The notes below the pieces were generated by a model. It did no database searches. It was not told where the DNA came from and saw only the letters and a list, made by a program, of their open reading frames with translations. From the NCBI RefSeq assembly GCF_002968335.2, contig NZ_CP134398.1, positions 5,208,001-5,272,000 on the forward strand: a stretch of DNA of 64,000 bases, in the 5' to 3' direction. Numbering within the stretch: position 1 is the first letter of the stretch; the number at the start of each line of letters is the position of its first letter. A program made the translations under genes and the position numbers. Shown here piece after piece: positions 37,244 through 47,108 of this stretch. This stretch comes from Mycobacterium sp. ITM-2016-00316 (GTDB lineage: Bacteria; Actinomycetota; Actinomycetes; Mycobacteriales; Mycobacteriaceae).

Positions 37244-37257
37244 ACCAAGCACTTGCT
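37244..37257. promoter_or_regulatory. KstR2 operator between fadE30 and fadD3
   Basis: ACCAAGCACTTGCT, identical to the box before kstR2, lies in a 47-bp divergent gap, 17 bp from each start codon. One dimer could repress both operons. The gap is so short that the promoters must overlap the box. Confidence 0.9.
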
Positions 37258-37274
37258 TTGTTAGAGGAGCGTCA

Positions 37275-38813
37275 ATGACGAGCGTAGAGCGAACCGTTCC
37301 AGCGGTGCTGGACCGGATTGCCGTACAGCTAACCGAGCATGACGCACTGGTCACGCCGGGTAAACGACTCACCTACGGTCAGCTGCGCGACGAGGTACGA
37401 CGGGCCGCCGCGGCCATGATCGACCTGGGGGTCGCGGTCGGCGACCGGGTCGCGATCTGGTCCCCCAACACCTGGCACTGGGTGGTCGCCGCACTGGCCA
37501 CCCACTACGCCGGCGCGATCGTCGTCCCACTGAACACCCGCTACACCGCCAGCGAGGCCACCGACATCCTGGCCCGCACCGAGGCTCCCCTGCTGATTGC
37601 GGCCGGCGAGTTCCTCGGGGCCGACCGCAGCACCCAACTCGACCGAACCGCACTGCCCGCGCTGCGCCACATCGTGCGGGTACCGATCGACAAGAATGAA
37701 ACAGGCGACGATTCGTGGGACTCCTTCATGGCCCGCGGAACCGATCTCACCGAGGTCGACGCGCGCGCCGCTGCCGTCTCACCCGATGACGTGTCCGACA
37801 TCCTGTTCACCTCCGGTACCACCGGCCGCAGCAAGGGTGTGCGCTGCGCGCACCGGCAGTCGCTGGACGCCTCGGCGGCCTGGGCGGCATGCGGTGAGGT
37901 CACCAGCGCAGACCGCTATCTGTGCATCAACCCGTTCTTCCACAATTTCGGCTACAAGGCCGGCATCCTGGCCTGCCTGCAGACCGGCGCGACGCTCTAC
38001 CCACTGCTCACCTTCGATCCCGAGCAGACGATGAAAACCGTTGCCGAACACCGGATCACCGTGCTACCCGGCCCGCCGACCATCTACCAGACGCTGCTGG
38101 ACCATCCGCGCCGCGCCGAGCACGATCTGACCTCGCTGCGATTCGCGGTCACCGGCGCGGCGGTGGTGCCGGTGGTGCTGATCGAGCGGATGCAGTCCGA
38201 GCTGGACATCGACATCGTGCTGACCGCGTACGGCCTGACCGAAGCCGCCGGCTTCGGCACCATGTGCAGCGCCCAGGACGACGCCACCACCGTGGCCACC
38301 ACCTGCGGTCGCCCGATCGCCGACTTCGAATTGCGCCTCGATGAATCCGGCGAGGTGTTGTTGCGGGGTCCCAATGTCATGCTCGGCTATCTCGATGACC
38401 CGGAGGCGACCGCCGCGGCGATCGACGCCGACGGCTGGCTACATACCGGCGATATCGGGACCCTGGACGGGGCGGGCAATCTCACCATCACCGACAGGTT
38501 GAAGGACATGTACATCTGCGGCGGGTTCAATGTGTACCCGGCCGAGATCGAGCAGGTGCTGGCCCGCCTGGACGGGGTGGCCGAGACCGCGGTGATCGGG
38601 GTCCCCGACCAGCGGCTCGGCGAGGTCGGCAAGGCCTTCGTCGTGGTCAAGGCCGGCGCACAGCTCGACGAGGCGACGGTGATCGCCTACACGCGTGAGC
38701 ATCTGGCGAACTTCAAGGTGCCGCGTTCGGTGGCGTTCCTCGATGTGTTGCCGCGAAACCCAGGAGGCAAAGTGGTCAAACCAATGCTCCGCGAGATCGA
38801 CGGAAGGCCCTGA
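37275..38813 (+). CDS. fadD3: HIP-CoA synthetase FadD3
   Basis: 512 aa; AGAGGAG precedes the ATG. AMP-forming acyl-CoA ligase: P-loop ILFTSGTTGRSKGVRCAHRQ (about 174-193), TAYGLTEAAGFGTM, DGWLHTGDIGTLD, DRLKDMYICGGFNVYPAEIE, and the adenylation-linked Lys in PRNPGGKVVKPML. Rv3561 homologue: it activates the bicyclic C/D-ring propionate HIP with CoA, and HIP-CoA is the inducer that releases KstR2. It heads the fadD3-fadE31-fadE32-fadE33-aspB series. Confidence 0.95.
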   Translation: MTSVERTVPAVLDRIAVQLTEHDALVTPGKRLTYGQLRDEVRRAAAAMIDLGVAVGDRVAIWSPNTWHWVVAALATHYAGAIVVPLNTRYTASEATDILARTEAPLLIAAGEFLGADRSTQLDRTALPALRHIVRVPIDKNETGDDSWDSFMARGTDLTEVDARAAAVSPDDVSDILFTSGTTGRSKGVRCAHRQSLDASAAWAACGEVTSADRYLCINPFFHNFGYKAGILACLQTGATLYPLLTFDPEQTMKTVAEHRITVLPGPPTIYQTLLDHPRRAEHDLTSLRFAVTGAAVVPVVLIERMQSELDIDIVLTAYGLTEAAGFGTMCSAQDDATTVATTCGRPIADFELRLDESGEVLLRGPNVMLGYLDDPEATAAAIDADGWLHTGDIGTLDGAGNLTITDRLKDMYICGGFNVYPAEIEQVLARLDGVAETAVIGVPDQRLGEVGKAFVVVKAGAQLDEATVIAYTREHLANFKVPRSVAFLDVLPRNPGGKVVKPMLREIDGRP

Positions 38814-38814
38814 G

Positions 38815-39945
38815 GTGGACCTGAATTTTGATGAGGGCACCGAAGAATTCCGGGCCGAGGTCCGGGAGTTCCTGGCGGCCAACCGGGATTCCTTCCCGAC
38901 CGAGTCCTACGACACTCGCGAGGGTTTCGAGCAGCATCGCCGCTGGGACAAGGTGCTTTTCGACGCCGGGCTGTCGGTGATCGCCTGGCCCGAAGAGTAC
39001 GGCGGCCGCGACGCCACCCTGCTGCAGTGGGTGGCGTTCGAGGAGGAGTACTTCCGCGCCGGTGCGCCGGGGCGGGCCAGCGCCAACGGCACCTCCATGC
39101 TGGCGCCGACCTTGTTCGCGCACGGCACCAAGGAACAGCGGGACCGGGTGCTGCCGAAAATGGCCAGCGGCGAGGAGATCTGGGCGCAGGCTTGGTCCGA
39201 GCCGGAGTCCGGCAGCGACCTGGCCTCGCTGCGCTCGACGGCCACCAAGGTCGACGGCGGCTGGAAGCTGAACGGGCAGAAAATCTGGAGCTCGCGTGCA
39301 CCGTTCGGTGAACGCGCCTTCGGGCTGTTCCGTTCCGACCCGCAGGCCCAGCGGCACAAGGGCCTCACCTACTTCATGTTCGACTTGCACGCCGACGGCA
39401 TCACCGTCCGCCCGATCGCGCAACTCGGTGGCGACACCGGCTTCGGCGAGGTCTTCCTCGATGATGTGTTCGTTCCCGACGAGGACGTCATCGGCGAGGT
39501 CAACGACGGTTGGCGTGCGGCGATGAGCACGTCCAGCAATGAGCGCGGCATGTCGCTGCGCAGCCCGGCCCGGTTCCTGGCCCCGGCCGAACGCCTCGTC
39601 GCACTCTGGAAATCCAATCCGGACCCGGTGTTCACCGACCGGGTGGCCGACGCCTGGATCAAAGCGCAGGCCTACCGGTTGCACACCTTCGGCACCGTCA
39701 CCCGGCTGGCCGGCGGCGGTGAACTCGGCGCCGAATCCTCGGTGACCAAGGTGTTCTGGTCCGATCTGGATGTCGCGCTGCACCAGACCGCCCTGGACTT
39801 GCAGGGTGCGGACGCCGAGATCGTCGACGAATGGACCGAGGGCCTGCTGTTCGCCCTGGGCGGCCCGATCTACGCCGGCACCAACGAGATCCAGCGCAAT
39901 ATCATCGCCGAGCGTCTGCTAGGTCTGCCCCGGGAGCCGAAGTAA
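38815..39945 (+). CDS. fadE31: Acyl-CoA dehydrogenase FadE31
   Basis: 376 aa from a GTG at 38815, 1 bp after the fadD3 stop; the longer frame lies inside fadD3. Acyl-CoA dehydrogenase blocks AWPEEYGGRDATLLQWVAFE, AQAWSEPESGSDLASLRSTA, WKLNGQKIWSSRAPFGER and YAGTNEIQRNIIAERLLGLP. Matches Rv3562. This large subunit forms heterotetramers with FadE32 and FadE33 encoded next, for C/D-ring catabolism. Its stop overlaps the fadE32 start (TAATG). Confidence 0.92.
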   Translation: MDLNFDEGTEEFRAEVREFLAANRDSFPTESYDTREGFEQHRRWDKVLFDAGLSVIAWPEEYGGRDATLLQWVAFEEEYFRAGAPGRASANGTSMLAPTLFAHGTKEQRDRVLPKMASGEEIWAQAWSEPESGSDLASLRSTATKVDGGWKLNGQKIWSSRAPFGERAFGLFRSDPQAQRHKGLTYFMFDLHADGITVRPIAQLGGDTGFGEVFLDDVFVPDEDVIGEVNDGWRAAMSTSSNERGMSLRSPARFLAPAERLVALWKSNPDPVFTDRVADAWIKAQAYRLHTFGTVTRLAGGGELGAESSVTKVFWSDLDVALHQTALDLQGADAEIVDEWTEGLLFALGGPIYAGTNEIQRNIIAERLLGLPREPK

Positions 39946-40901
39946 TGAATTTCGAGATCGACGACCAGCAGCGCGACTTCGCGTCCAGCATCGACGCCGC
40001 CCTGGGTGCGGCGAACGTACCCGCTGCGGTCCGCGCCTGGGCCGACGGCGACACCGCACCGGCCCGCAAGGTCTGGAATCAGCTCGCCGAACTCGGTGTC
40101 ACCGCGCTACTGGTGGCCGAGAAGTTCGACGGTATCGATGCGCACCCGGTCGATGCTGTGGTGGCACTGGAACGTCTCGGCTATTGGGCGGTGCCCGGGC
40201 CGGTCACCGAGTCGATCATCGTCGCACCGCTGCTGCTGAGCGATGACGAACGGTCCGCGGCGCTGGCCGCGGGCGAATCGATCGCCACCGTCGCACTGCC
40301 GCCGCAGGTCCGCCACGCCGTCAACGCCGATTTCGCCGATCTGGTGCTGCTCGGCGAGGACGGGCAGGTGTTCGATGCCGTCGCCGGTGCAGCGCATGAC
40401 TCGGTGGATCCGGCGCGGAAGCTGTTCGAGGTCAGCGCTTCCGGGGCCGCTCGGACCGCCGACACCGCGCGCGCGTACGAATTCGGTGTGCTGGCCACCG
40501 CGGCGCAGCTGATCGGCGCGGGGCAGGCCATGCTCGACCAATCGGTGGCCTACGCCAAGCAGCGCACCCAGTTCGGCCGCGTCATCGGCTCATACCAGTC
40601 CATCAAGCACAAGCTGGCCGATGTGCACATCGCACTCGAAATGGCGCGCCCGCTGGTGTACGGCGCGGCGCTCTCGATCGCCGGCGGGTCGGCCGACACC
40701 GCCCGTGATGTCAGCGCGGCCAAGGTCGCGGCCGCCGATGCGGCGCTGCTGTCCGCCCGCTCGTCCTTGCAGACCCACGGCGCGATCGGCTTCACCCAGG
40801 AACACGACCTGTCGCTGCTGCTGCTGCGGGTGCAGGCGCTGCGCTCGGCCTGGGGCGATCCCACGTTGCACCGTCGCAGACTTCTGGAGGTTCTCTCGTG
40901 A
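39945..40901 (+). CDS. fadE32: Acyl-CoA dehydrogenase FadE32
   Basis: 318 aa; the ATG at 39945 overlaps the fadE31 stop. Short-subunit type with a weak N-terminal half and a clear C-terminal helical domain: YAKQRTQFGRVIGSYQSIKH and LQTHGAIGFTQEHDLSLLLL. Matches Rv3563. It needs a large partner (FadE31) to complete the FAD site. Confidence 0.92.
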   Translation: MNFEIDDQQRDFASSIDAALGAANVPAAVRAWADGDTAPARKVWNQLAELGVTALLVAEKFDGIDAHPVDAVVALERLGYWAVPGPVTESIIVAPLLLSDDERSAALAAGESIATVALPPQVRHAVNADFADLVLLGEDGQVFDAVAGAAHDSVDPARKLFEVSASGAARTADTARAYEFGVLATAAQLIGAGQAMLDQSVAYAKQRTQFGRVIGSYQSIKHKLADVHIALEMARPLVYGAALSIAGGSADTARDVSAAKVAAADAALLSARSSLQTHGAIGFTQEHDLSLLLLRVQALRSAWGDPTLHRRRLLEVLS

Positions 40902-41845
40902 GTGAAGAGCGCGAACTGCTCCGCTCGACCGTCGCCGCGCTGGTCGACAAGCACGCCAACCCCGAGGCCGTGCGGCGTGCGATGGAATCCGAGCGCGGTT
41001 ACGACGAGGCACTGTGGAAGCTGCTGTGTGAACAGGTCGGCGCCGCAGCACTTGTGGTGCCGGAAGATCTCGGTGGCGCCGGCGGCGAACTTGCCGACGC
41101 CGCGGTCGTGCTGGAGGAGCTCGGCAAGGCGCTGGTCCCCACCCCGCTGCTGGGGACGACGCTCGCCGAGGTGGCGCTGCTGAGCGCCGAGGACCATGAG
41201 CCGCTGGACGGTCTGGCCGAGGGCGTCTCCATCGGGACGGTGGTGTTCGATCCCGAGTACGTCATCAACGGCGATATCGCCGACGTGATGATCGCCGCGG
41301 ACGGCGCGAACCTGACGCGCTGGAACACCTTCACCGCACAGGCCAAATCCACGATGGACCTGACCCGTCGGCTCTCGTCGGTGACCGCCGGCGAAACCAC
41401 GCAGCTGGGCGCCGATCCCGGGCTGGCCGACACCGCGGCGCTGCTGTTGGCCGCCGAACAGATCGGCGCCGCGGCACGGGCACTGGACCTGACGGTGGCC
41501 TACACCAAGGACCGGGTGCAGTTCGGCCGCCCGATCGGCAGCTTCCAGGCGCTCAAGCACCGGATGGCCGATCTGTACGTCGCCGTCCAGACCGCACGCG
41601 CCGTCGTCTACGACGCCATCGCCGAACCCTCGCCCGCTTCGGCCTCGCTGGCCCGGGTCTTCGCCAGTGAGGCGCTGACCTCCGTCGTCGGCGAAGCCGT
41701 CCAGATGCACGGCGGTATCGCGATCACCTGGGAGCACGATATCCAGCTGTACTTCAAGCGGGCACATGGCAGCGCGCAGTTGCTCGGACCGCCGCGGGAA
41801 CATCTGCGGCGGCTCGAAGCCGAGGTGTTCCAGACCGCGGACTAG
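40898..41845 (+). CDS. fadE33: Acyl-CoA dehydrogenase FadE33
   Basis: 315 aa from a GTG that overlaps the fadE32 stop (GTGA). Like FadE32 it is the short subunit type: YTKDRVQFGRPIGSFQALKH and QMHGGIAITWEHDIQLYFKR in the C-terminal domain, where the Glu of TWEHD stands in the helix that carries the base in many family members. Matches Rv3564 and can pair with FadE31. Confidence 0.92.
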   Translation: MSEERELLRSTVAALVDKHANPEAVRRAMESERGYDEALWKLLCEQVGAAALVVPEDLGGAGGELADAAVVLEELGKALVPTPLLGTTLAEVALLSAEDHEPLDGLAEGVSIGTVVFDPEYVINGDIADVMIAADGANLTRWNTFTAQAKSTMDLTRRLSSVTAGETTQLGADPGLADTAALLLAAEQIGAAARALDLTVAYTKDRVQFGRPIGSFQALKHRMADLYVAVQTARAVVYDAIAEPSPASASLARVFASEALTSVVGEAVQMHGGIAITWEHDIQLYFKRAHGSAQLLGPPREHLRRLEAEVFQTAD

Positions 41846-41855
41846 CCTGGACCCG

Positions 41856-43052
41856 ATGACCGCAAACACCCGTCGGGTGGCGCTGCGCGCCGGGATCCCG
41901 CCGTTCTATGTGATGGACGTGTGGCTGGCCGCCGCCGAACGGCAGCGCACGCACGGCGACCTGGTCAACCTCTCCGCGGGCCAGCCCAGTGCACAGGCAC
42001 CCGCACCGGTGCGGGCCGCCGCCGCCGAAGCGCTGGAACATCACAATCTCGGATACACGGTGGCGCTGGGCATTCCGCAGCTACGTGAGGCGATCGCCGC
42101 GTCCTATCTGCACCGGCACGGCATCGAGGTGGACCCCGACGCGGTCGTCATCACCACCGGGTCCACCGGCGGGTTCCTGTTGGCCTTCCTGTCCTGCTTC
42201 GACATCGGTGACCGGGTGGCGATGACCAGCCCCGGCTACCCGTGTTACCGCAACATCCTGACCGCCCTCGGTTGTGAGCCGGTCGAGGTGCCGTGCGGGC
42301 CGGAGACCCGCTTTCAGCCGACCGTGCAGATGCTCGACGCCCTGGATCCACCGGTCAAGGGGCTGATCATCGCCAGCCCGGCGAACCCCACCGGCACCGT
42401 CATCCCGCCCACCGATCTGGCCGCGATCGTGAACTGGTGCGATGAGCGCGACGTGCAGTTGGTGAGCGACGAGCTGTACCACGGCCTGGTGTACCCGGGT
42501 GCACCGGCGACCAGTTGCGCATGGGAGACATCACGCAATCCCATTGTGGTGAACAGTTTTTCGAAGTACTTCGCCATGACGGGCTGGCGGCTGGGCTGGC
42601 TGCTGGTACCGGAGCCGCTGCGCCGGGCGGTCGACCGGCTGACCGGCAACTTCTCCATCTGCCCGCCGACACTTCCGCAGCTGGCGGCGGTTGCAGCGTT
42701 CGACGCGGCGTCACTGGCCGAGGCCGACGGCCTGGTCGAGGAGTACACCGTCAATCGGGAACTGCTGCTGGCGGGCCTGGCCGAGATCGGCCTGGACCGG
42801 CTCGCCCCGGCCGACGGCGCGTTCTACGTGTACGCCGATATCTCCCGCTACTCCACCGACTCCCTCGACTTCTGCGCAAAGATGTTGGCCGACACCGGTG
42901 TTGCCATCGCCCCCGGTGTCGACTTCGATACCGTCAACGGCGGCTCGTTCGTCCGGCTGTCCTTCGCCGGCGCGGCCTCCGACATCACCACCGCGCTGGA
43001 GCGCATGGGGCCATGGCTCAGGACCTCAGGAACGCCAGCAGATCGGCATTGA
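41856..43052 (+). CDS. aspB: PLP-dependent aminotransferase AspB (class I/II)
   Basis: 398 aa from the ATG at 41856. Fold type I motifs: NLSAGQPSAQAPAPVRAAA, TTGSTGGFLLAF, IASPANPTGTVIPPTDL, SDELYHGLVY, and the PLP Lys in NSFSKYFAMTGWRLGW (near residue 238). Matches Rv3565, annotated as aspartate aminotransferase but without an assigned role in steroid breakdown; it stays in the fadD3 operon in mycobacteria. Its last 35 bp overlap the convergent hydrolase gene. The final ~10 residues (TSGTPADRH) run through that overlap. Confidence 0.88.
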   Translation: MTANTRRVALRAGIPPFYVMDVWLAAAERQRTHGDLVNLSAGQPSAQAPAPVRAAAAEALEHHNLGYTVALGIPQLREAIAASYLHRHGIEVDPDAVVITTGSTGGFLLAFLSCFDIGDRVAMTSPGYPCYRNILTALGCEPVEVPCGPETRFQPTVQMLDALDPPVKGLIIASPANPTGTVIPPTDLAAIVNWCDERDVQLVSDELYHGLVYPGAPATSCAWETSRNPIVVNSFSKYFAMTGWRLGWLLVPEPLRRAVDRLTGNFSICPPTLPQLAAVAAFDAASLAEADGLVEEYTVNRELLLAGLAEIGLDRLAPADGAFYVYADISRYSTDSLDFCAKMLADTGVAIAPGVDFDTVNGGSFVRLSFAGAASDITTALERMGPWLRTSGTPADRH

Positions 43053-43842
43053 CGACGTCGGCATGCGTGGTCGGCATGCCGTGCGGGAAGTCCTCGTAGG
43101 TGATCAAGGTCCCGTTCTGCAGCAGTTCTGCGGATTTCGGGCCGGCGGCCACGTAGGGGACGATCTGGTCGTCGGTGCTGTGCATCACCAGCGTCGGCAC
43201 GCTGATCTTCTTGAGGTCCTCGGTGAAATCGGTTTGCGAGAATGCCACGATGCCGTCGTAGTGGGAAAGGGCGTCACCCATCATGCCCTGGCGCCACCAG
43301 TTCTCGATGATTGCTTCGTCGGGTTCGACACCGTCTCTGTTGAACCCGTAGAACGGACCGGCCGGCAGGGCCCGGTAGAACACCGAGCGGTTGGCCGCCA
43401 GCTGCGCCTGCAGATCGTCGAACACGCTCTTGGGCAAGCCTTCCGGATTCGCCTCGGTCTGCACCATGAGCGGGGGCACCGCACTGATGATGGCGGCCTT
43501 CGACGCCCGGCTCTCGCCGTGGCGGGCCAGGAAGCGGACCACCTCGCCACCGCCGGTGGAGTGTCCGACGTGCACGGCGTCGTGCAGGTCGAGGTGCTCG
43601 ACGAGGGCGTGCAGGTCATCGGCGTAGTGGTCGAGATCGTGACCGCCCGGGGTCTGGGTGGACCGGCCGTGCCCGCGCCGGTCGTGGGCGATCACCCGGT
43701 AGCCCTGGCCCAGGAAGAACAGCATCTGGGTGTCCCAGTCGTCCGAGGACAACGGCCAGCCGTGACTGAACACGATCGGCTGGCCCGTCCCCCAATCCTT
43801 GTAGAAGATGTCGGTGCCGTCGGCGGTGGTGAGGATGCTCAT
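43018..43842 (-). CDS. Alpha/beta hydrolase of the non-heme haloperoxidase/arylesterase group
   Basis: 274 aa. FSHGWPLSSDDWDTQMLFFL is the oxyanion strand, GHSTGGGEVVRF the nucleophile elbow (Ser near 96), HSTDDQIVPY carries the acid (near 224), and DFPHGMPTTHADV the catalytic His. The sequence AHDRRGHGRSTQTPGGHDLD is typical of cofactor-free bromoperoxidase-like hydrolases, whose real substrates are esters or lactones. It is a single gene facing aspB and overlapping it by 35 bp, not part of the steroid operon. Confidence 0.88.
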   Translation of the reverse strand: MSILTTADGTDIFYKDWGTGQPIVFSHGWPLSSDDWDTQMLFFLGQGYRVIAHDRRGHGRSTQTPGGHDLDHYADDLHALVEHLDLHDAVHVGHSTGGGEVVRFLARHGESRASKAAIISAVPPLMVQTEANPEGLPKSVFDDLQAQLAANRSVFYRALPAGPFYGFNRDGVEPDEAIIENWWRQGMMGDALSHYDGIVAFSQTDFTEDLKKISVPTLVMHSTDDQIVPYVAAGPKSAELLQNGTLITYEDFPHGMPTTHADVVNADLLAFLRS

Positions 43843-43928
43843 GGGCGATAACTCTGCTCGTTCGGCAGGGTGATGTCGATACCGCTAGCCCCCATTGGTT
43901 GTCGGTGGCAGCGGGTAGCATTCCAGAT

Positions 43929-45209
43929 GTGTTCGAAAGTGTGTTCGACATCGATCCGGACTCCACCGAGGAGGAGTTACGGATCCAGGTGGAGCGCCTG
44001 GAACGGATGAAGTCAGCCGCCGCCGCAGCGCAGGCTCGGGCCACCGCGCTCTGGCGCACCAAGAGACGCGCTGCCGAATCGGCCATCGGTATTCCTGCCG
44101 CCAAACGTGGCCGCGGCCTGGCCTGCGAGGTGGCCCTTGCCCGGCGCGACTCGCCGGTGCGCGGGGGTACCCACCTGGGGTTGGCGTCCGCATTGGTCGA
44201 GGAGATGCCACACACGCTGGCCGCGCTCGAATGTGGGGCGCTCTCGGAATGGCGGGCGACCCTGATCGTCCGTGAATCGGCCTGTCTGCGTGCAGAACAC
44301 CGCCGTGAGCTCGACGCCGAGCTGTGTGCCGATGCGTCCCGGCTGGACGGCTGGGGAGACAAGCGCGTAGTGGCCGAGGCCAAATCCATCGTGGCGAGGC
44401 TGGATGTCGAGGCGGTGGTCGCGCAATCGGCCAAGGCCGCCGAGGACCGCTGCGTCACCATCCGCCCGGCGCCGGACACCATGACCTATGTGACCGCACT
44501 GCTACCCGTCGCTCAGGGTGTGGCGGTGTACGCCGCCCTGAAGCGTGCCGCCGACACCACGTTCGATGACCGGTCGCGCGGCCAGATCATGGCCGACACC
44601 CTGGTCGAACGCGTGACCGGCCGACCGGCCGAACAACCGGTCCCGATGACCCTGAACCTGGTGCTGGCCGACACCACCCTGGCCGGCGATGACGACGCAC
44701 CCGGGTGGCTCGCCGACTACGGACCCATTCCGGCCGGTTTTGCGCGGCGCATGACCGGTGATGCCGCCGCGGACGCCGCGGTGAAGACAATGCTGCGCAG
44801 GCTGTACCGCCACCCGCAAAGCGGGCAGCTGGTGGCCACGGAGTCACGGGCACGGATCTTCCCGAAGGGCCTGGCGACTTTCCTCGACCTGCGAGACCGG
44901 ACCTGCCGCACACCGTATTGCGATGCGCCGATCCGCCACCACGACCATGCCCGCCCGGCGCACCGGGGTGGCCCCACGAGTGCTCTGAACGGGCTCGGCG
45001 AGTGCGAGGCCTGCAACTACGCCAAGGAAGCACCCGGCTGGTCGGTCAGCACAACCGACGCAGGCGGTGTGCACACCGCCGAATTCCGCACTCCCACCGG
45101 CGCGGTCTACCGATCGACCGCCCCGCCGCTGCCGGGGCCGCCGATCAGGACGGTCAGCGTCATCGAGTGCGGGTTGAGTGTCGACCTGGTCAGGTTCGAC
45201 GCTGCGTGA
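43929..45209 (+). CDS. DUF222 / HNH endonuclease-domain protein (REP13E12-like)
   Basis: 426 aa from a GTG at 43929; a TTG ten codons upstream is also in frame and there is no clear ribosome site, so the start is uncertain. Residues ~10-300 are DUF222, rich in Ala and Arg helices (ALECGALSEWRATLIVRESA). The HNH domain follows: DRTCRTPYCDAPIRHHDHAR and GLGECEACNYAKEAPGW with the metal His and Cys residues. The family is present in many copies in mycobacteria and is sometimes linked to prophage-like elements. No att site or other mobile gene is seen here. Confidence 0.85.
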   Translation: MFESVFDIDPDSTEEELRIQVERLERMKSAAAAAQARATALWRTKRRAAESAIGIPAAKRGRGLACEVALARRDSPVRGGTHLGLASALVEEMPHTLAALECGALSEWRATLIVRESACLRAEHRRELDAELCADASRLDGWGDKRVVAEAKSIVARLDVEAVVAQSAKAAEDRCVTIRPAPDTMTYVTALLPVAQGVAVYAALKRAADTTFDDRSRGQIMADTLVERVTGRPAEQPVPMTLNLVLADTTLAGDDDAPGWLADYGPIPAGFARRMTGDAAADAAVKTMLRRLYRHPQSGQLVATESRARIFPKGLATFLDLRDRTCRTPYCDAPIRHHDHARPAHRGGPTSALNGLGECEACNYAKEAPGWSVSTTDAGGVHTAEFRTPTGAVYRSTAPPLPGPPIRTVSVIECGLSVDLVRFDAA

Positions 45210-47108
45210 CGTACCACTCCAGCAGGTCCGGGTCGTCGACGGCGCTGCGTTCCACCACTTTCGCGGCGTCCGCCCCCTGGAACAGCTTCTTGATCGGCAC
45301 CTCGAGCTTCTTGCCGGTGCGGGTGTGCGGGATGCCGGGCGCCAGGATGATGTCATCGGGAACGTGGCGCGGGGAGACCTCGGTGCGGATGGTGTTCTTG
45401 ACCTTCTCCCGCAGCTCGTCATCCAGTTCGACACCGTCGGCGAGCACCACGAACAGCGGCATCCAGTAACCACCGTCGGGCTGCTCGGCTCCGATCACCA
45501 GTGCCTCGGCGATCTCGGGCAGTCGTTCCACCGCCTGATAGATGTCAGCGCTGCCCATCCGGATGCCGTGCCGGTTCAGGGTCGAGTCGGAGCGACCGTG
45601 CACGATGACGCTGCCGTGATCGGTGATGGTGATCCAGTCACCATGACGCCAGACACCCGGGAACATCTCGAAATAGGCGTCACGGTAGCGCGATCCGTCC
45701 GGGTCGTTCCAGAACGCGACCGGCATGGACGGCAGTGGCTTGGTGACGACGAGCTCTCCCACCTCGCCACGCACCGGGTTGCCCGACTCGTCCCAGGCGT
45801 CCAGTGCCACCCCGAGAAACGGGGCCGACAGCTCCCCGGCCACACCGGCACCGTCCGCACGCCGCCGATGAAGGCCGACACCACATCGGTGCCCCCGCTG
45901 ATCGATGCGACCTGAACGTGCTCACCGATGTTGTCGCGCATCCACAACGACGTCGAGGGCGGCAGCGATGACCCGGTGATCCCGACCGTCCGCAGCGCGG
46001 ACAGATCGTGCTCGGTCCGCGGAACTGCGCCCGCCTTCATACAGCCGAGCACATATCCCGGGCTGGTACCGAGCACGGTCGCACCGACATCGGCGGCGAT
46101 GGCCCACAGTGCATCCGGCGCAGGGTAGGACGGGCTGCCGTCGTAGCAGACGATGGTGGCGCCGACCAGCAACCCGGCGATCTGGAAGTTCCACATCATC
46201 CAGCTCGGGCTGGTGTACCAGAAGAAGGTGTCGCGCTCGCCGATATCACTCTGCAGGGCAACGGCCTTGAGATGCTCCAGCAGCACTCCGCCGTGACCGT
46301 GGATGATGCCCTTGGGCAGGCCGGTGGTGCCCGAGGAGAACAGGATCCACAGCGGATGGTCGAAAGCGACGGCGCTGGTGACCAGTTCACCGCCACCGGA
46401 AGTCACCGCGTCCCAGTCGAGATGGTCACTGGGCGTGGGAGCCATCCGCGGTACCGAGACGGTGGCGCGCAGCGTGGGCAACCCGGCCCGCAGCGCGGCG
46501 ACATCGGCGCTCTTGTCGTGGTTTTTGCCGCCGAACCGGTACCCGTCGGTGGTCACCAGCACCACCGGTTCGAGCTGACCGAGCCGGTCCAGCGCCGCCT
46601 TGGCCGAGTAGTCCTGACCGCACGCACTCCACACCGCCCCGACCGCGGCGGTGCCCAGGAAGGCGATGACCGCTTCGGCGATGTTGGGCAGATAGCCGAC
46701 GACCCGGTCACCGGCGCCCACGCCGAGATCGGTCAGGGACTTCGCGAACCCCGCTGTGCGGCTCAGGAGTTCGGTCCAGGACAGCTCTACGGTCGGGGTA
46801 TCTTCACTTGCACACAGGATCGCGGGCCGGTCGGTGCGGCACTGTCGCAGCACCTGGTCGACGAAGTTGAGCCGCGCACCGGGGAACCACCGCGCTCCGG
46901 GCATGTCGGTGCCGGCCAGCACCTCACCGGGCACCTCACCGAGCCCGAAGTACTGCCACAGCGCCCCCCAGAATGCGGCGGGCTCATCCACCGACCATTG
47001 CCACAGCGCGTGATACTCGGCCGGGGCCCCGGCGAACCGGGCGAAATCGGTGACCCGGGCCTCGGCGATATCGGTGGCGGTGGGCTCCCACTGCGGCGCG
47101 GTGCTCAC
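45190..47108 (-). pseudogene. Acetoacetyl-CoA synthetase, broken by a one-base frameshift
   Basis: Two abutting frames encode one protein. The N-terminal 422 codons run from a GTG at 47108 (overlapping the SDR stop) to VRTVPVW at 45841; the C-terminal 217 residues continue AGELSAPFLGVALDAWDES in the next frame to 45190. Adding one G after the TGG codon at 45840/45841 (GTG TGG GCC GGG) joins them exactly, giving about 640 aa, the family length. AMP-binding motif ILFSSGTTGLPKGIIHGHGG and the C-terminal TRTGKKLEVPIKKL Lys loop are intact. If real, the ketone-body operon lacks its synthetase; a sequencing error in a G-run is equally plausible. The stop overlaps the DUF222 gene by 20 bp. Confidence 0.85.

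Noticed and set aside
43929..45209. DUF222/HNH gene as a mark of a prophage or mobile element
   Set aside because: No integrase, attachment repeat or phage gene is nearby; the family is common as single genes in mycobacteria.
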